The notes under the pieces are model-generated. The model was not told the DNA's origin. It was given only the letters and a program-made list of their open reading frames with translations, and did not search any database. Below are positions 31,460-34,146 of a DNA stretch of 34,146 nucleotides, piece after piece (position 1 is the stretch's first letter; each line of letters opens with the position of its first letter). The position numbers were made by a program, and so were the translations under genes. Location: positions 1-34,146 of the forward strand of contig JACQZS010000341.1 in the NCBI GenBank assembly GCA_016213725.1, given 5' to 3'. The stretch is from Acidobacteriota bacterium. GTDB taxonomy: Bacteria; Acidobacteriota; Terriglobia; Bryobacterales; Bryobacteraceae.

Positions 31460-32212
31460 CTAGAAGTTGACGATGCCCGCGAAGTCTTCAGCCTTCAGCG
31501 CCGCACCGCCAACGAGAGCGCCGTCGATGTCCGGCTGAGCCATCAGGCCCTTCACGTTGTCGGGCTTCACGCTGCCGCCGTAGAGGATGCGGACGGCGTC
31601 GGCGCCGGCTTTGCCGAACTTGGCTTCCACGCAGGCGCGCAAAACCTTGTGAGCGTCCTCTGCGATCTCAGGGGTGGCAACCTTGCCGGTGCCGATGGCC
31701 CAGACCGGCTCGTAGGCTATGACAATCTTGGCGAACTCTTCAGCGGAAAGCCCGGCAATGCCGCCGGTGAACTGCGTGGAGAGCACGTCGTTGGTCTTGC
31801 CGGCTTCGCGGTCTGCCAGCAGCTCGCCCACGCAGACGATGGGGGTGAGCCCGGCTTCCAGGGCGGCCTTGGTGCGCTTGAGCACGGTTTCGTCGGTTTC
31901 GCCGAAATACTGGCGGCGCTCCGAGTGGCCGATGATGACGTAGGCGCAGCCTGCCGCCTTCAGCATGGCGGGCGTCACCTCACCGGTGAAGGCGCCTTCC
32001 TTGTTCTGCCAGTAGCAGTTCTGCGCGCCGACTCCGACGCGGGATCCCTGGGCGGCTTCGACAGCGGCCGGTACGTCGATGAACGGGGGGCAGATGGCGA
32101 CTTCCGCGTGGGTGGATTTCTCAACCAGCGGGAGGAACTTGGAGAAGAATTCTTTGGTTTCCGCCGGCGTCTTGAACATCTTCCAGTTGCCGGCCATCAG
32201 AGGAGTGCGCAT
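31460..32212 (-). CDS. tpiA: Triosephosphate isomerase
   Basis: The 250-residue enzyme interconverts dihydroxyacetone phosphate and glyceraldehyde 3-phosphate. All catalytic residues are present: Asn9 and Lys11 (GNWKMFK), the electrophile His96 (IIGHSERR) and the base Glu168 (AYEPVWAIGTG, which opens the flexible loop). The phosphate-binding GGSVKPDN and GALVGGAAL also remain. Length is normal. It stands alone here, without the gap or pgk genes that often accompany it, and is preceded by a 120-bp gap after the GH95 gene. A TAAACT box close to the start may be its -10, which is only a guess. TAG stop, then a GC hairpin. Confidence 0.97.
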   Translation of the reverse strand: MRTPLMAGNWKMFKTPAETKEFFSKFLPLVEKSTHAEVAICPPFIDVPAAVEAAQGSRVGVGAQNCYWQNKEGAFTGEVTPAMLKAAGCAYVIIGHSERRQYFGETDETVLKRTKAALEAGLTPIVCVGELLADREAGKTNDVLSTQFTGGIAGLSAEEFAKIVIAYEPVWAIGTGKVATPEIAEDAHKVLRACVEAKFGKAGADAVRILYGGSVKPDNVKGLMAQPDIDGALVGGAALKAEDFAGIVNF

Positions 32213-32332
32213 GCTTCTAGTTTAGCTGGTTTGCGGAGGGTTTCGTCTGATTCGGCGGCTTGAAGGCCCGGACGCGCGGCCCGCGCAAGCGCTGGCCTGC
32301 CTGGGCGTACAGACGCAGCAGCCGCCTGCCGG

Positions 32333-34146
32333 CTAAGCCGTGAACCGGTCGAGCGCGATGTGCAGCCGCTCGCCTTTCTTTGTTTCGAGTTCCTGCTTCT
32401 TGCCCCGGTAAGAGAGCGCCAACGCACCGCCGAATTGGCTGCGCACGTACGCCTGGGTTAGCGCGCCGTTGCGCCACTCCAGATCGAACGCAAAGCCGCC
32501 GCGCGCGCAGATGCCGGCCACGCGGCCCGTGGGCCAGGCGGCAGGCAGCGCGGGCAGCAGCCTGACCACGCCGTTGTGGCTCTGCAACAGCATCTCGGCG
32601 ATGGCCGCGGCCCCGCCGAAGTTGCCGTCAATCTGGAACGGCGGATGCGCGTCGAACAGGTTGTCGTAGCTTCCGCCGCCGTTGGTCATGTTGAAGCCGA
32701 CGCTCTTCACGCCCACGGGCGCCAGCAGCATCCGCAGCAGCTTGTAAGCCCGGTCGCCATCGCCCAGCCGCGCCCAGATGCCCATCTTGTGGGCCAGGGA
32801 CCAGCCGGTGGACAGATCGCCGCGCGCCTCCAGCGACTTCTTCGCGGCGGCGGCCAGCTCCGGGGTCTCTTCGGGGGTGATTTCAGAACCCGGAAACACG
32901 CCCCAAAGATGAGAGACGTGCCGGTGGTGCGGTTCGGGCTCCTCATACGGCTCCAGCCACTCCATCAGGCGTCCGTCCGGAGCCACGCGGTTGGGGGCGA
33001 GGCGCTCTTTCTTGTACGCCAGGTCATCGCGGAGATCGGGGTCGGCGCCGAGCAGCGTGGCGGCCTGAATCGTGGCGTCGAACAGGTAGCGGATCAGCTG
33101 CATGTCCACCGTGGGTCCCATGCACACGCTGGCGCGCGCGCCGCTGCCGGTCTTGAATGAATTCTCCGGCGAGTTCGCCGGCGCCGTCACCAGCCACTTG
33201 TGGGCGGGCTCTTCGATGAGCAGATCGGAATAGAAGAGCGCGGAGCCCTTGAGGATCGGGTACGCCCGCTCCAGGAACTTGCGGTCGTGCGTGAAAAGCC
33301 AGTAATCCCACAGGTGCTGGCACAGCCAGGCGGAGCCGGTGGTGGTGGCGCCCCAGGAGGCGCCCTCGCCCGGCGAGGTGTAGCCCCAGACGTTGGTGAT
33401 GACGTGCGCCACCCAGCCCCGCGCCCCGTAGTAGGTCTGGGCCGTCTTCGTACCCGGCTCCACCAGGGAGCCGATCAGCGCGAACAGCGGCGTGTGCAGA
33501 TCGCTGAGGTTGCCGGAGCCCGCCGGCCAGTAGTTCATCTGAACGTTGATGTCCAGGTGGTAGTCGGCATTCCAGGGCGTCTGCAGTTCCTCGGCCCACA
33601 GGCCCTGCAGGTTGGCCGGAAGCCCTCCGGGCCGGGAGGACGAGATCAGCAGGTAGCGCCCGTACTGATAGTAGAGCGCGGCCAAACCGGGATCGGCGGC
33701 GCCTTCGGCCGCGGCCTTCAGGCGCGCCGGCGTGGGAAGCGTGCTGCCGGCGCCCAGATCGATGGCAAGCCGGTCGAAGTAGCTCCGGTAATCCGCGGTG
33801 TGGGCGGTCATCAGGGCGGCGTAGCGCTTGCTGGAGGCAGCCTGCGCGTCAGCCGCGGCGGCGGCTTCGGCGTTTTTTGACTGGCGGCCGGCGAAGCCCT
33901 GGAAGTCGGTGGCGGCCGTGATCAGCAGCACCGCCTCGTCCGCTCCTTCTACCTTGAGCACGCCGTTTGAAGACGTCAACCGGCCGGACTTCGCCGCCGC
34001 TGTGACGCGGGCGGCGAATTTCATCCCGCCGCCGCCCTTGCCGTCGCTCAACTGGCCGGTGAGCTGCATGCCGAATGTGCCCACGGAGGCGGAGGCGGCG
34101 CGCTCCGGCCGGTCCAGCCGCGCTTCGAACGAAAGCGTGCCCCGGC
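32333..34146 (-). CDS. GH95-type alpha-L-fucosidase-like enzyme, 5' end outside the window
   Basis: The 604 codons in the window run in frame to its edge with no stop, so the gene starts beyond 34146. They cover the GH95 catalytic (alpha/alpha)6 barrel and C-terminal beta part: LLISSSRPGGLPANLQGLWA, QTPWNADYHLDINVQMNYWP, APANSPENSF (general-acid Glu), HRHVSHLWGVFPGSEITPE, ARGDLSTGWSLAHKMGIWAR and HPPFQIDGNFGGAAAIAEML (Asp of the base pair). The family cleaves terminal alpha-L-fucose, or alpha-L-galactose, with inversion. The motif reads DIN where I recall NIN in the Bifidobacterium bifidum AfcA active site. It is probably exported, but the signal peptide is not visible. TAG stop. No promoter can be judged here. 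Confidence 0.92.
   Translation of the reverse strand, partial: RGTLSFEARLDRPERAASASVGTFGMQLTGQLSDGKGGGGMKFAARVTAAAKSGRLTSSNGVLKVEGADEAVLLITAATDFQGFAGRQSKNAEAAAAADAQAASSKRYAALMTAHTADYRSYFDRLAIDLGAGSTLPTPARLKAAAEGAADPGLAALYYQYGRYLLISSSRPGGLPANLQGLWAEELQTPWNADYHLDINVQMNYWPAGSGNLSDLHTPLFALIGSLVEPGTKTAQTYYGARGWVAHVITNVWGYTSPGEGASWGATTTGSAWLCQHLWDYWLFTHDRKFLERAYPILKGSALFYSDLLIEEPAHKWLVTAPANSPENSFKTGSGARASVCMGPTVDMQLIRYLFDATIQAATLLGADPDLRDDLAYKKERLAPNRVAPDGRLMEWLEPYEEPEPHHRHVSHLWGVFPGSEITPEETPELAAAAKKSLEARGDLSTGWSLAHKMGIWARLGDGDRAYKLLRMLLAPVGVKSVGFNMTNGGGSYDNLFDAHPPFQIDGNFGGAAAIAEMLLQSHNGVVRLLPALPAAWPTGRVAGICARGGFAFDLEWRNGALTQAYVRSQFGGALALSYRGKKQELETKKGERLHIALDRFTA

Noticed and set aside
1-34146. 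Insertion sequences, CRISPR arrays, integrases, tRNA or rRNA genes
   Set aside because: I found no transposase or integrase reading frame, no regularly spaced repeats, and no gap that looks like a tRNA or rRNA gene.

Overview
The window looks like chromosome from a high-GC member of the Acidobacteriota, most likely a Solibacter/Bryobacter-type soil bacterium. This rests on recalled family resemblance, not on any database search. The clues are a large outer-membrane barrel with the [20 protein letters not shown] signature that I associate with Solibacter-type TonB-dependent receptors, a PQQ dehydrogenase with a built-in cytochrome c, many secreted sugar-active proteins, and a Gfo/Idh/MocA oxidoreductase with a short twin-arginine leader. 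I see no insertion sequence, phage gene, CRISPR array, tRNA or rRNA.

Layout. Positions 1-7085 hold a deoxysugar or pentose utilisation unit on the minus strand: MFS transporter, FucI/AraA-like isomerase and secreted GH106 alpha-L-rhamnosidase. It faces a divergent regulator that joins an IclR-type winged helix to a periplasmic-binding-protein sugar sensor. Positions 7100-10170 hold a three-gene corrinoid methyl-transfer module: a UroD-type methyltransferase, a B12-binding protein and a second UroD-type methyltransferase with MtaA/MtbA-like zinc ligands. Positions 10190-15250 hold a SAM methyltransferase divergent from an AraC/cupin regulator, a TSUP permease overlapping acetate kinase tail to tail, and a radical SAM/SPASM protein with a very short leader. 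Positions 15318-17672 carry a quinone-oxidoreductase-like MDR enzyme and a Gfo/Idh/MocA enzyme.

Positions 17726-20580 form the least explained part. An XRE regulator faces a tight run of five very small genes (a two-helix membrane protein, a small helical protein, a degenerate GIY-YIG-like protein, an unknown and a C-terminally anchored protein), followed by an RRM RNA-binding protein. A perfect 15-bp palindrome covers the TTGACA -35 box between them.

Positions 20679-25942 hold an MBL-fold hydrolase and an in-frame fusion of a heparinase II/III-like polysaccharide lyase to a TonB-dependent-receptor-type barrel. Its reading frame is broken by one amber codon at codon 109. Positions 25972-34146 hold the PQQ/cytochrome c dehydrogenase, a SulP transporter with STAS domain, a DUF2252 protein, triosephosphate isomerase and a GH95 alpha-L-fucosidase-like enzyme that runs off the window.

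Together the genes suggest a degrader of plant or microbial polysaccharides that releases deoxysugars (GH106, GH95) and uronate-type sugars (lyase), takes up and isomerises the products, and oxidises aldoses in the periplasm. The strongest candidates for new biology are the lyase-barrel fusion with its amber codon, the XRE-controlled small-gene cluster, the chimeric IclR/sugar-sensor regulator and the corrinoid module.
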